The notes under the pieces are model-generated. The model worked only from the letters and a program-made list of their open reading frames with translations, made no database searches and was not told where the DNA came from. The translations under genes and the position numbers were made by a program. This document shows positions 17,430 to 25,014 of a stretch of 64,000 bases of DNA, in pieces; position 1 is the stretch's first letter, and each line of letters starts with the position of its first letter. Source of the stretch: Natronosalvus rutilus (lineage in GTDB: Archaea; Halobacteriota; Halobacteria; Halobacteriales; Natrialbaceae); the NCBI RefSeq assembly GCF_024204665.1, contig NZ_CP100355.1, positions 2,275,451-2,339,450 of the forward strand, given 5' to 3'.

Positions 17430-18026
17430 TCACGACCGAAGCGACGATTCACCTGTCAGGAGTGCACTGGTGTATCCGTCGGTGTTCCGGAGTTCCTCGA
17501 GAGGGGTCGGCGGCGATGGAGGTGTCCCAAGCGACTGGAGTGATAATTCCCAGTGACCCCCATCATGCCACGTTCCGTTCTTGTATCCGACGTTGCGGTA
17601 CACACCGACCGTTTCGAATCCAAGCGATTCGTGAAACGCGACGCTCCGAGGGTTCGGCAGTGCGATTACAGCGTACGCATTGCGCAATCCCTGCAGGTCC
17701 AGGAGCGCGAAGAGCGATTCGTAGAGCGCGCTCGCAATCCCCTTCCGCTGCCAGGCCTCGTTCACGTATACCGAGACGTCGACCGCCCACTGGTACGCTG
17801 GGCGTTCGTTGTGCGTGCTCGCGTACACGTAGCCCGTTATTTGGCCGTCGTACTCACACACCAGCCACGGAAGTCGTTCCACAGTGGTTCGGATGCGTTG
17901 AGCCATCTCTTCGACGGTCGGGGGATGAGTTTCGAATGAAATGTGCGTCTGCTTGACGATCGGTGTATAAATCGCTGTAATAGCATCTGCATCTCCCTCC
18001 GTTGCCAGCCGAATTGTCTGTTCCAT
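17430..18026 (-). CDS. GNAT acetyltransferase of the phosphinothricin acetyltransferase-like (Pat) family
   Basis: This 198-residue protein begins MEQTIRLATEGDADAITAIY and keeps the Pat-family order: FETHPPTVEEMAQRI, AYQWAVDVSVYVNEAWQRKG with the acetyl-CoA loop (QRKGIASALYE), and PNPRSVAFHESLGFETVG. The family transfers acetyl groups to small amines such as methionine sulfoximine, phosphinothricin or other amino acids; the native substrate here is unknown. The C-terminus has about 25 extra residues after the core. I start at 18026, because the 18 codons upstream show no similarity to the family. The DNA is less GC-rich than the surrounding genes. Confidence 0.85.
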   Translation of the reverse strand: MEQTIRLATEGDADAITAIYTPIVKQTHISFETHPPTVEEMAQRIRTTVERLPWLVCEYDGQITGYVYASTHNERPAYQWAVDVSVYVNEAWQRKGIASALYESLFALLDLQGLRNAYAVIALPNPRSVAFHESLGFETVGVYRNVGYKNGTWHDGGHWELSLQSLGTPPSPPTPLEELRNTDGYTSALLTGESSLRS

Positions 18027-18392
18027 TTGCGGGAATACGGAACCACGCACCAAAAGTACACGTTCGGCGAGGGGATACATACACCAGTATTTCTTACAAC
18101 CACCATCGTTGCCCCATCCAGTATTTGCGTGAACTGCATCGCAGTGATGACCGTATCCTCTCGTGGATCACCTCTGCCAGCGGATTCAGTAAAACCTGGC
18201 GCCGTCGAACCCCTCAATCAGTGATAGTTTAGCGGGGCTGAATAGAGAGTATTATTTCAACAAATGCATTTGTTTACACTATACTCACAGAACGAAATCA
18301 GCCGGCACATACAGTTGCGTATTGAACGAGCGCGAACGATTCGATATTTTCCTTGCAGAAAGCATATGGCAATTTAATTGATACTAATAGCT
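18027..18392. other. 366-bp AT-rich intergenic region
   Basis: No gene is recognised. The DNA is clearly poorer in GC than the rest of the window. It contains a 16-bp perfect palindrome (18259-18274) and, near 18343-18350, a TATA-like GATATTTT that could serve the lipoprotein gene at 18393. Confidence 0.6.
18259..18274. repeat. 16-bp perfect palindrome
   Basis: AACAAATG/CATTTGTT is perfectly symmetric. It lies about 120 bp upstream of the lipoprotein gene, and could be an operator. Confidence 0.6.
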
Positions 18393-18782
18393 ATGAACCG
18401 ACGTCAACTCCTTACAGGATTGGGCACTGGGATTACCGCTCTGACGGCAGGGTGTTCCAATCTGAGAAGCCTCTTTGACACATCCGATCACCTCGTCCAA
18501 ATCACAAATCTAAGGGAAACCGCTCACGAAGTTTTCGTTGAATTAGAATTTAGAGGTGAGAACACCGAATACGGGCCACAAACCGTTGAACCGGATGGAA
18601 CTTGGGAAATCAGGCGTTTCGAATCCCAAGGGGAACTAACTGTTAGAGCCTATGTGGATGGAAGTCTCATTTGGGACGATACGCATGAGATTCCAACACC
18701 GAGTGGCGACCGACGTTCCTTTGCTCAAGTCGAACTACTTCCCGAAGAGGAAATACGAACTCAAGTTATGCAAGAGGATTAG
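18393..18782 (+). CDS. Small lipoprotein with AT-rich codon use, function unknown
   Basis: A 129-residue protein with the leader NRRQLLTGLGTGITALTAGC, that is twin arginines, a hydrophobic stretch and the lipobox TAGC, so it is probably exported by Tat and lipid-anchored. The mature part (VQITNLRETAHEVFVELEF, VEPDGTWEIRRFE, ELTVRAYVDG) looks like a small beta-sandwich domain. Codon use is unlike the neighbours: AAT, GAA, ATT and TTA are common where the rest of the window uses C/G-ending codons. This suggests recent acquisition. I know no close functional relative. Confidence 0.75.
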   Translation: MNRRQLLTGLGTGITALTAGCSNLRSLFDTSDHLVQITNLRETAHEVFVELEFRGENTEYGPQTVEPDGTWEIRRFESQGELTVRAYVDGSLIWDDTHEIPTPSGDRRSFAQVELLPEEEIRTQVMQED

Positions 18783-18840
18783 CACTACATTCTTCGATGT
18801 GTGAACTACCTGTATTGAGCGTTCAATCTTCTACGTTGAT

Positions 18841-18937
18841 CTCTCCTCAGTCCGTGTCACATTCGCGCTCTGTATTCAGCACACGGCTCCTATCAAATTT
18901 TGAGTGTTTTAACAGAGTGTAAAACTTCTGAGGAGAG
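18841..18937. repeat. Nested inverted repeats in AT-rich DNA, possible MITE-like remnant
   Basis: Outer arms CTCTCCTCAG (18841-18850) and CTGAGGAGAG (18928-18937) are perfect over 10 bp. Inside are CTCTGT/ACAGAG (18868-18873 and 18912-18917) and CCGTGT/ACACGG (18852-18857 and 18881-18886). The 97-bp unit could fold into a branched hairpin. No target-site duplication is obvious. Confidence 0.5.
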
Positions 18938-19053
18938 TATTGTTCTCGAGCAGCCGACCCCGGTCACGACGAACGGGCGCTGATCGCTCGTTCCCGCTGC
19001 CAGGTCTTCGGGGCTCCAGAAGACCTATTGCCGGGGCGTCGATCCATCAACGC

Positions 19054-19599
19054 ATGCCGGGTGCACGCATCACGAGCGGCGAACGGGTGACGCTTCGGAC
19101 GGTGGAACGCGAGGACGTCCCGTTTCTCCAGCGGGCGTTCGCCAACCCCGAGATCAGGTATCCGATCGGCAACCCTCTCTGAAATCAGGAGCGAGTCGAG
19201 ATCCCCACCGATGACGACGAAAGCGACCAGTTTCTCGTCTGCCTCGACGACGGGCGGCCGGGTCAACCCGACGAGGACGACGTAGAGCGACTCGGGGTCG
19301 TCTACGTCGGCGACGCTCACTATCGACGACCGGAACTGGGCTACTGGCTCGCGCCAGCGTACCACGGCCAGGGGTACGGCTCCGAGGCCGTTTCACTCGT
19401 CGTCGACTACGTCTTTCGGGTCTACGATCACCCCGCCGTCGGCGCCGGGGTCTTCGACTTCAACGACGCCTCTCGAGGCCTGCTCGAGTCCCTCGGCTTT
19501 GAGAAGGAAGGGCAGATCCGCCGTGATCGGTTCATCGACGGCGCGTACCGCGACATGATTCAGTACGGCCTCCTCCGCGAGGCGTGGCGAGAGCGGTAG
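19054..19599 (+). pseudogene. RimJ/RimL-type GNAT acetyltransferase with an in-frame stop
   Basis: The frame from the ATG at 19054 encodes GERVTLRTVEREDVPFLQR and FANPEIRYPIGNPL, then meets TGA at 19180-19182. The same frame continues without interruption to a TAG at 19597-19599, with RRPELGYWLAPAYHGQGYGS (acetyl-CoA loop) and LLESLGFEKEGQIRRDRF. The product would be 181 codons, the normal size for this family. Relatives usually read NPLRNQ here, so CGA to TGA by a single C-to-T change is the simplest explanation. Just after the stop the sequence (NQERVEIPTDDDESD) looks slightly shortened. Re-initiation downstream would lack the N-terminal fold. Confidence 0.75.
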
Positions 19600-19717
19600 T
19601 CGGCGTCGTCGGTGAACATTGGCGGGAACGGTCACCGCGGTCGACACGTCGGAATCGTGTTCCCTGTGAGCTGTGAACTTATACCACTCGAGGCCGTACA
19701 CGACGCCGGTGTTCCCA

Positions 19718-20305
19718 ATGGGCAAAGACATCCTCATGATCGTCGGTGACTTCGGTGAAGACCTCGAGATAATGGTCCCGTTCCAGGCGTTGCAGATGGT
19801 CGGCCACGACGTCGACGCCGTGTGTCCGGACAAGGAAGCGGGCGAGACGGTCAAGACGGCGATTCACGACTTCCGCGGGGATCAGACGTACCTCGAGGAG
19901 CGCGGTCATGACTTCGAGTTGAACGCGACGATGGACGAGGTCGACCCCGCCGACTACGACGCGCTGTGCGTCCCCGGCGGCCGCGCGCCGGAGTACCTCC
20001 GGACCTACGACGAGGTCATCGACGCCGTCCAGCACTTCTTCGAGGAAGACAAACCCGTGGCGACGCTGTGTCACGGCCCGCAGATCCTCGCCGCGGCGGA
20101 CGTCCTCGAGGGCTACCAAATGACCTCGTACCCGGCGGTCCGCGCGGAGTGTGAGGCCGCCGGCTGTTCGTGGGTCGATGGCGTCGTCCGCGACGGAAAC
20201 CTCGTCACTGGCCAGGCCTGGCCCGACCACGCCGAGTGGCTCGCGGAGTTCCTCGATCTGCTCGGAACGGACATCAGTCCCGCCGAGCCCGCAACGGCCG
20301 ACTGA
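19718..20305 (+). CDS. DJ-1/PfpI family protein
   Basis: A 195-residue cytoplasmic protein of the class I glutamine amidotransferase-like fold. The nucleophile elbow is VATLCHGPQIL with C118 followed by H119, as in PfpI and DJ-1. GEDLEIMVPFQALQMVGHDV and DALCVPGGRAPEYLR are the other family landmarks. Members act as proteases, chaperones or deglycases on glyoxal-damaged molecules; which applies here cannot be told. The ATG at 19718 gives the usual N-terminus (KDILMIVGDF). TTATAC (19679-19684) lies about 36 nt upstream as a TATA box. Confidence 0.92.
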   Translation: MGKDILMIVGDFGEDLEIMVPFQALQMVGHDVDAVCPDKEAGETVKTAIHDFRGDQTYLEERGHDFELNATMDEVDPADYDALCVPGGRAPEYLRTYDEVIDAVQHFFEEDKPVATLCHGPQILAAADVLEGYQMTSYPAVRAECEAAGCSWVDGVVRDGNLVTGQAWPDHAEWLAEFLDLLGTDISPAEPATAD

Positions 20306-20346
20306 GTCGTCCGTTTTCAGAATCCGTTCTCTGCCCGCTACCCCGC

Positions 20347-20940
20347 TCACCCCTCGAGCACGAGCTCCAAATACGACGTTCGAAGCTGTGCCGAGGGATC
20401 GAGGTCGAGACGCTCGAGGATCGCTGCCGCTCCCTCGCGGACTTCCTCGATCTCGGCTTCGGTCTCAGCGTCGGCCTCCACCTCGACGAACTCGCCGGCC
20501 CCCTCGACGGCGTCGAGCGTGACGGTGTACCCCTCGAGCGAGTAACGGTCGCGGCGTTTTTTGACCGTCGCGACGGGCTCGAAGCCGAGTTTCGTGAGCG
20601 CGGCGTCCATCGTCTCGCCGTCGCCGACGGCCGTCTCGTGTTCGGCGCGGGTCTTCGAGTCGTCCTCGAGCAGCGGCCCCTTGTAGGTCACTCGAGCCTC
20701 GTGGTCGACGTCGTGGAGAGCGACGGCGGTGTCGGTGTCTGCGTCGGCGTCCGAACCGTCTACCGCTTCTCGCCGAATGCGCAGCGCTTCGTCGGACTCG
20801 GCGAACGACCGGTGGGGGGCGTCGTAGTAGGTGTCCGCCTGGACGACCGTCGCCTCGTGCGTCGCGCCGAGGGACTCGAGGCACGCCCGGACCGCCTCGA
20901 GGGTCGCAGGAACCTCGACCTTGAGCTCGACTTCGTACAT
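20347..20940 (-). CDS. cyaB: CYTH-domain protein (CyaB/thiamine triphosphatase family)
   Basis: A 197-residue protein with the CYTH signature EVELK at residues 3-7 (the E-x-E-x-K motif that binds the triphosphate), then ADTYYDAPHRSFAESDEALR, ARVTYKGPLLEDDSKTRAE, KKRRDRYSLEGYTVTLD and GEFVEVEAD. These alternating charged strands form the triphosphate tunnel. The family contains class IV adenylate cyclases and, more often, inorganic or thiamine triphosphatases. In archaea a phosphatase role is at least as likely as cAMP synthesis. The real gene starts at 20940; the frame stays open far upstream across the FKBP gene, which is a coding shadow. Confidence 0.88.
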   Translation of the reverse strand: MYEVELKVEVPATLEAVRACLESLGATHEATVVQADTYYDAPHRSFAESDEALRIRREAVDGSDADADTDTAVALHDVDHEARVTYKGPLLEDDSKTRAEHETAVGDGETMDAALTKLGFEPVATVKKRRDRYSLEGYTVTLDAVEGAGEFVEVEADAETEAEIEEVREGAAAILERLDLDPSAQLRTSYLELVLEG

Positions 20941-21138
20941 ACGTCGCTCGAGGGACGGGAGCCATAGGAACGTGTCGTTCCGCGGCTGACCCATGCTCTC
21001 GGTCACGAACTCGGTGCTCGAGCATAGAGGCGCGGGTGCTCGAGTGGTAGTGGAGACGAGCGGAAATGGAGACGAGCGGAAATCGAGCGCTCGAACGAAA
21101 ACGTCGGTCTTAAATGCGGACGGCTGATGGTACCACGT

Positions 21139-22134
21139 ATGACCGAGGAAGAGGAGGCCGAGACATCGGCCGATGACGTCGAAACGGAAGCCGAAGACAC
21201 CGAAGTCGAGGAGAGCGAATCCGAGGCCGAGAACGGGTTCCAGCCCGGCGACTTCGTGAAGATCGCCTACACCGCCCGCACCGTCGAGGGCGACCAGCTC
21301 GTCGACACGACCGACGCCGAGGTCGCCGAGGAGGAGGGTGTCGACGCCCAGGACCGAGAGTTCGCCCCGCGAACGATCGTCCTCGGAGAGGGCCACATCT
21401 TCGGCGCCGTCGAGGACGCCATCATCGGCAGCGAGGCCGGCGAGGAGGGCGAGGTCACCATCTCCGCCGAGGAGGCCTTCGGCGAGTACGACAACGACGC
21501 CCTCGAGACGATCAGCGCGGACAAGATCGACGAGGACGACCGCTACCCCGGCGCGCACGTCCACGTCGACGGCCGCCACGGCTACATCAGCACTATCGTC
21601 GGCGGGCGCGCCCGCGTCGACTTCAATCACCCCCTCGCTGGCGAGGACGTCGAGTACGAGTACGAGGTCGTCGAGGAAGTCGACGACCGCGAGGAGCAGG
21701 CCGCCGGTCTCTTCGGGATGTACCTCGAGACCGAGCCCGACCTCTGGATCGAAACCGACGAGGTCGAAGAGGAGGTTCCCGTCGAGCCTGACGAAGACGA
21801 CGAGGAAGACGAAGACGCCGAACCCGAGTTCGAGACTGAAGTCGTCGAGAAAGAGACCCTCTACGTCGAGTCCACGCCCCAGATGGCGATGAACCAGCAG
21901 TGGATGTTCCAGAAGCAACAGATCGCCCAGGACGTCATGGACAAGGTCGGCGTCGACCGCGTCATCGTCCAGGAAGTCATCGAGGGCATGGGCGGCATGA
22001 TGGGCGGTATGGGTGGCATGATGGGTGGCATGGGCGGCGGTGGCGAAGCCGACCTCGAGGCCGCACTCGAGGACGCTGACGTCGACGCCGATGAAATCGT
22101 CGAAGAACTCGAAGCCGAAGCTAACGACGAGTAA
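21139..22134 (+). CDS. FKBP-type peptidyl-prolyl cis-trans isomerase (SlyD-like)
   Basis: A cytoplasmic folding helper of 331 residues. After an acidic lead (about 35 residues) the FKBP core starts with GDFVKIAYTARTVEGDQLVD. RTIVLGEGHIFGAVEDAIIG and GEYDNDALETI, RYPGAHVHVDGRHGYIS and RVDFNHPLAGEDVEYEYEV are the FKBP halves and the inserted chaperone flap of SlyD-type enzymes. A C-terminal part of about 110 residues, including Gly/Met repeats (GGMMGGMG), is typical of the haloarchaeal version. An ATG at 21127 is possible; I favour 21139 because a TATA-like TCTTAAATG is centred about 28 nt upstream and MTEEEE is the usual start. Confidence 0.92.
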   Translation: MTEEEEAETSADDVETEAEDTEVEESESEAENGFQPGDFVKIAYTARTVEGDQLVDTTDAEVAEEEGVDAQDREFAPRTIVLGEGHIFGAVEDAIIGSEAGEEGEVTISAEEAFGEYDNDALETISADKIDEDDRYPGAHVHVDGRHGYISTIVGGRARVDFNHPLAGEDVEYEYEVVEEVDDREEQAAGLFGMYLETEPDLWIETDEVEEEVPVEPDEDDEEDEDAEPEFETEVVEKETLYVESTPQMAMNQQWMFQKQQIAQDVMDKVGVDRVIVQEVIEGMGGMMGGMGGMMGGMGGGGEADLEAALEDADVDADEIVEELEAEANDE

Positions 22135-22141
22135 GCCCCGC

Positions 22142-22146
22142 TTTTT
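22142..22146 (+). terminator. T-run terminator after the FKBP gene
   Basis: A run of five T starts 7 nt after the stop codon, followed by a pyrimidine-rich stretch. Confidence 0.45.
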
Positions 22147-22272
22147 CCCTTCTTTCGCGTTCCCAGCAGCGGTAGCTGTAGCGCGGCTTCTCGAGAGGAC
22201 GCATGTATCGGCCTGAGGCGACGTACTGGACGGCCGATACTCTGATAGTCGTCCACTTTTTTGTAGTCGACA

Positions 22273-23379
22273 ATGTGGCACGTCCCCCGAACACGTTCGG
22301 TAGCCGATGGGCGGTACGTCGTCATGGCGCTCGGCGCTGCCTACGTCGCGTTGTCCGTCCTCCCCGCCGCTTTTCCCGGGAGCGAGGAGTTACCATGGGG
22401 CGCCCTCCTGGTCGTCGTCGTCCTGACGGCCGGGCCGGGACTGGTTCTGCTCTACGGCGGCTATCGACTGCCACAATCGGCGGTTCACGCGGCGCTCTAC
22501 GGCCGGATCGCCAGCTGGTGTCTCGGCGCGGTCGGGGTCATGGCAACCATCTTCGCCCTCTCGAGTCTCGTCAGTGACCTGGCGAGTGTCGTCCCGAACG
22601 TGTTGATCCTCACTGCGTTGAGCGCCCTCGCCGGTTTCGGAATGGGCGTCTACGACGCCCAGGCGCGGACGCGAGCACGGGAGGCCGAACAACGAAGCCA
22701 GGAACTCGCCTACCAGAACAATCGGCTAGAGAGTTTCGCTGGGATGCTCGCCCACGAACTTCGGAACCCGCTGACGATCGCCAAGGGATACCACGAGCAG
22801 TCTCGCCCGCGGGACGAGGACGCCGCCAGGCAGGTGTCACTCGCCCACGAACGCATCGAGGAGATGATCGACATTCTCCTCGTCATCGTCCATGAATCGC
22901 CCGTCCACGTCGACGAGGAGCGAGTCGACCTCGCTGGCGTGGCCGAGCAGGCGTGGAACGCCACCGAGGAAACGGCGACGGCCACGCTCGTCCTCGACAC
23001 CGACCGATCGATCCACGGTGACGCGATGCACCTGCATCACCTGCTGGCGAACCTCTTTCAGAACAGCCTGGAGCACGCTCACGAGGGCGTGACCGTTCGC
23101 GTCGGCGACCTCGAGGACGGCTTCTTCGTCGAGGACGACGGCCCCGGTATTCCGCCGGAGATGCACAGCCAGGTCGTCGAACCGGGTTTTACGACGAGTT
23201 CGCGTGGGACTGGGCTCGGCCTGACGCTCGTCATCCAATTAGCCGCGATCTACGACTGGGACTGGGCGCTCGCCGAGAGCGGAGACGGCGGCGCGCGATT
23301 CGAGTTCACCGAGGTCGACCTCGAGCAGCCGACTACAGAGACTCGAGCAATCCGTTTTCGAGACCCGAACCGCCCGTAA
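22273..23379 (+). CDS. Membrane-bound sensor histidine kinase
   Basis: A 368-residue two-component kinase. Residues about 12-125 hold four hydrophobic segments, then a short linker, the H box GMLAHELRNPLTIAKGY (H161), the N box HHLLANLFQNSLEH, the G1 box VEDDGPGIPPEM and G2 box GTGLGLTLV. There is no large extracellular domain, so the signal is probably sensed in or near the membrane, as in other haloarchaeal kinases with a 4-helix input. No response regulator lies next to it. It is convergent with the RecA-fold gene, with only 9 bp between the stop codons. Confidence 0.92.
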   Translation: MWHVPRTRSVADGRYVVMALGAAYVALSVLPAAFPGSEELPWGALLVVVVLTAGPGLVLLYGGYRLPQSAVHAALYGRIASWCLGAVGVMATIFALSSLVSDLASVVPNVLILTALSALAGFGMGVYDAQARTRAREAEQRSQELAYQNNRLESFAGMLAHELRNPLTIAKGYHEQSRPRDEDAARQVSLAHERIEEMIDILLVIVHESPVHVDEERVDLAGVAEQAWNATEETATATLVLDTDRSIHGDAMHLHHLLANLFQNSLEHAHEGVTVRVGDLEDGFFVEDDGPGIPPEMHSQVVEPGFTTSSRGTGLGLTLVIQLAAIYDWDWALAESGDGGARFEFTEVDLEQPTTETRAIRFRDPNRP

Positions 23380-23388
23380 CACCCGCCC

Positions 23389-24015
23389 TCACGCGATGTC
23401 CCGACTCGTGTCGATCTCGACCTGCTCGGAGAGCTGGAGTTTGATGATCTCGGGGGAGGCGCCGCCACCCCGGAACTTCGGAATCGCCAGGTGATTTTCG
23501 ATTTCCGTCCCCTCGAGGGAGGTCCGCAGGTCGAAGACGGCGTCGGCGACGTGTTCGGTGGTCGGCCGGTTGTCGGGCGGGTTGGGTCGTTTGAGACAGT
23601 GGAGGACGGCGATCGAGCCAGTTTCGAGCATGTGGGACTTGAGCTCGTTGAGAAACTCGAGGTAGTCCTCGCCGTCGGCGCGCTCCAGGACGTCCATCGT
23701 GTCGATGATGAGATTCGCGCCGTCGGGCAGGGCGCTGATGAGGCGGGTCGCTTCCTCGAGGGGGTCGGAATCGGTGACTCGGCGAACGGTGGGACTGCCG
23801 ACGCGGCTCATCGAGGATTCGATGGCGTGGCGGACGGTGTCGTCGGTTCGCTCCGTCGTCAGGTACAGGGTGCCGCGAGCGGCCGTCAGTTCGTACAGGA
23901 GCAGTTCCGACTGGCTGGCGGGACTCGCGGTGTAGGCGACGACACAACCCGGGGGCAATCCGCCGTCTAACTTCCGATCCAGCACGTCGATACCCGTTTC
24001 CAGCCGACCAACCAT
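23389..24015 (-). CDS. RecA/KaiC-fold protein lacking a normal Walker A motif
   Basis: A 208-residue protein that follows the KaiC/RAD55 pattern. TGIDVLDRKLDGGLPPGCVV is the classic strand-helix before the P-loop, but where GxxGxGK[ST] should come it reads AYTASPASQSELLLYELT, so the Walker A lysine is missing. The Walker B-like strand is NLIIDTMDVLE. Haloarchaeal proteins of this kind are often annotated as HTR-like or RAD55-like and are thought to be regulatory rather than recombinases. Start at 24015: upstream codons are basic and unlike the family, and a TATA-like TTATGC lies 30 nt upstream. Confidence 0.8.
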   Translation of the reverse strand: MVGRLETGIDVLDRKLDGGLPPGCVVAYTASPASQSELLLYELTAARGTLYLTTERTDDTVRHAIESSMSRVGSPTVRRVTDSDPLEEATRLISALPDGANLIIDTMDVLERADGEDYLEFLNELKSHMLETGSIAVLHCLKRPNPPDNRPTTEHVADAVFDLRTSLEGTEIENHLAIPKFRGGGASPEIIKLQLSEQVEIDTSRDIA

Positions 24016-24168
24016 GCGATTGTGACCTCTTGTCCCAGCGCCTGCATAACTCTTTGGCCCGATTCGCCGTGCACTCGGGCGGTCCCGGGCAATCTCTCGG
24101 CACGGCGTTGTATTAGCTGTCTCTCGAAGCCGAATAATCGGCGGACGCACGTCAGACGGCCCAAAACG

Positions 24169-24175
24169 TTTATTC
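24169..24175 (+). promoter_or_regulatory. TATA box of dacZ
   Basis: TTTATTC is centred 29 nt before the ATG at 24201. Confidence 0.55.
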
Positions 24176-24200
24176 GGCCGCGAACTGCTTGTAAGAGACA

Positions 24201-25013
24201 ATGGTCGAACTAGGCGACGTATTCGGGGATCTCTTTTCGGACGTCGATGCAGTCGCACTCTTTGCCCCCAGCGGGTCGTACTACGACCGCCTGGCGGCCG
24301 TCGACGACCTCGAGGTGATCGTCGTCGGAACCGAAAACACCGTCAGCGCCGAGACGTTCGTCGAACTTCCCCTCGAGTTCCAGGACGTCTCCGAGCGGAT
24401 CAGGTTCGGACTCGAAGGTGGTCTGGAACAGGGCATCATCGAGGATGGCGACGAACTGGCCTGCGCGACGAGCGTCTTCGGCGACGGCATCGACACCGTC
24501 TCGCGGGTCCGGGCGAACATCGACAATCAGTCGGGTATCTACAATCTCTTCGCGAAATCGCGGGCCGACCCCGACGTCATCAAGGCCGTCCTCGAACTGG
24601 CGGTCGAACTCGGGAAGAAGGGCCAGAAGGGCAAACCCGTCGGCGCGCTGTTCATCGTCGGCGACGCCGGCAAAGTGATGAACAAGTCCCGGCCGCTCTC
24701 GTATAACCCCTTCGAGAAGTCTCACGTCCACGTCGGCGATCCGATCGTGAACGTCATGCTCAAGGAGTTCTCACGACTCGACGGCGCGTTCGTCATCTCG
24801 GACTCGGGGAAACTCGTCTCGGCCTACCGCTACCTCGAGCCCTCCGCGGAGGGCGTCGACATCCCGAAGGGGCTAGGCGCCCGGCACATGGCCGGCGGGG
24901 CGATCACGCGAGATACGAACGCGATCGCGATCGTCCTCTCCGAGAGCGACGGGATGGTGCGCGCGTTCAAAGCCGGCGAGATTATCCTGGAGGTCGACCC
25001 GGAGGAGTACTGA
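24201..25013 (+). CDS. dacZ: Diadenylate cyclase DacZ (c-di-AMP synthase)
   Basis: It joins two ATP molecules to give the second messenger c-di-AMP. The C-terminal DAC domain shows the DGA motif (LDGAFVISDSGKL, near residue 194) and, where the RHR motif stands in bacteria, LGARHMAGGAITRDTNAIAI (near residue 221), the haloarchaeal form. The N-terminal half (about 130 residues) is the archaeal DacZ extension. The length of 270 residues is that of the archaeal family. In Haloferax volcanii DacZ is the known diadenylate cyclase and c-di-AMP level affects growth in low salt. One base separates its stop from an MscS-type channel gene, suggesting a shared mRNA. Confidence 0.92.
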   Translation: MVELGDVFGDLFSDVDAVALFAPSGSYYDRLAAVDDLEVIVVGTENTVSAETFVELPLEFQDVSERIRFGLEGGLEQGIIEDGDELACATSVFGDGIDTVSRVRANIDNQSGIYNLFAKSRADPDVIKAVLELAVELGKKGQKGKPVGALFIVGDAGKVMNKSRPLSYNPFEKSHVHVGDPIVNVMLKEFSRLDGAFVISDSGKLVSAYRYLEPSAEGVDIPKGLGARHMAGGAITRDTNAIAIVLSESDGMVRAFKAGEIILEVDPEEY

Positions 25014-25014
25014 C

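Noticed and set aside
17600..17660. GTTTCGAATCC, resembling the T-arm of a tRNA
   Set aside because: It lies inside the coding sequence of the acetyltransferase, and no acceptor or anticodon stem surrounds it. No tRNA or rRNA was recognised anywhere in the window.
19180..19182. TGA read as selenocysteine
   Set aside because: The relatives have Arg here, no stem-loop signal is apparent, and haloarchaea are not known to use selenocysteine. A nonsense change is simpler.
20941..22281. Minus-strand extension that would make the CYTH protein 644 residues long
   Set aside because: The extension is the antisense of the FKBP gene; the E-x-E-x-K motif sits right after the ATG at 20940.
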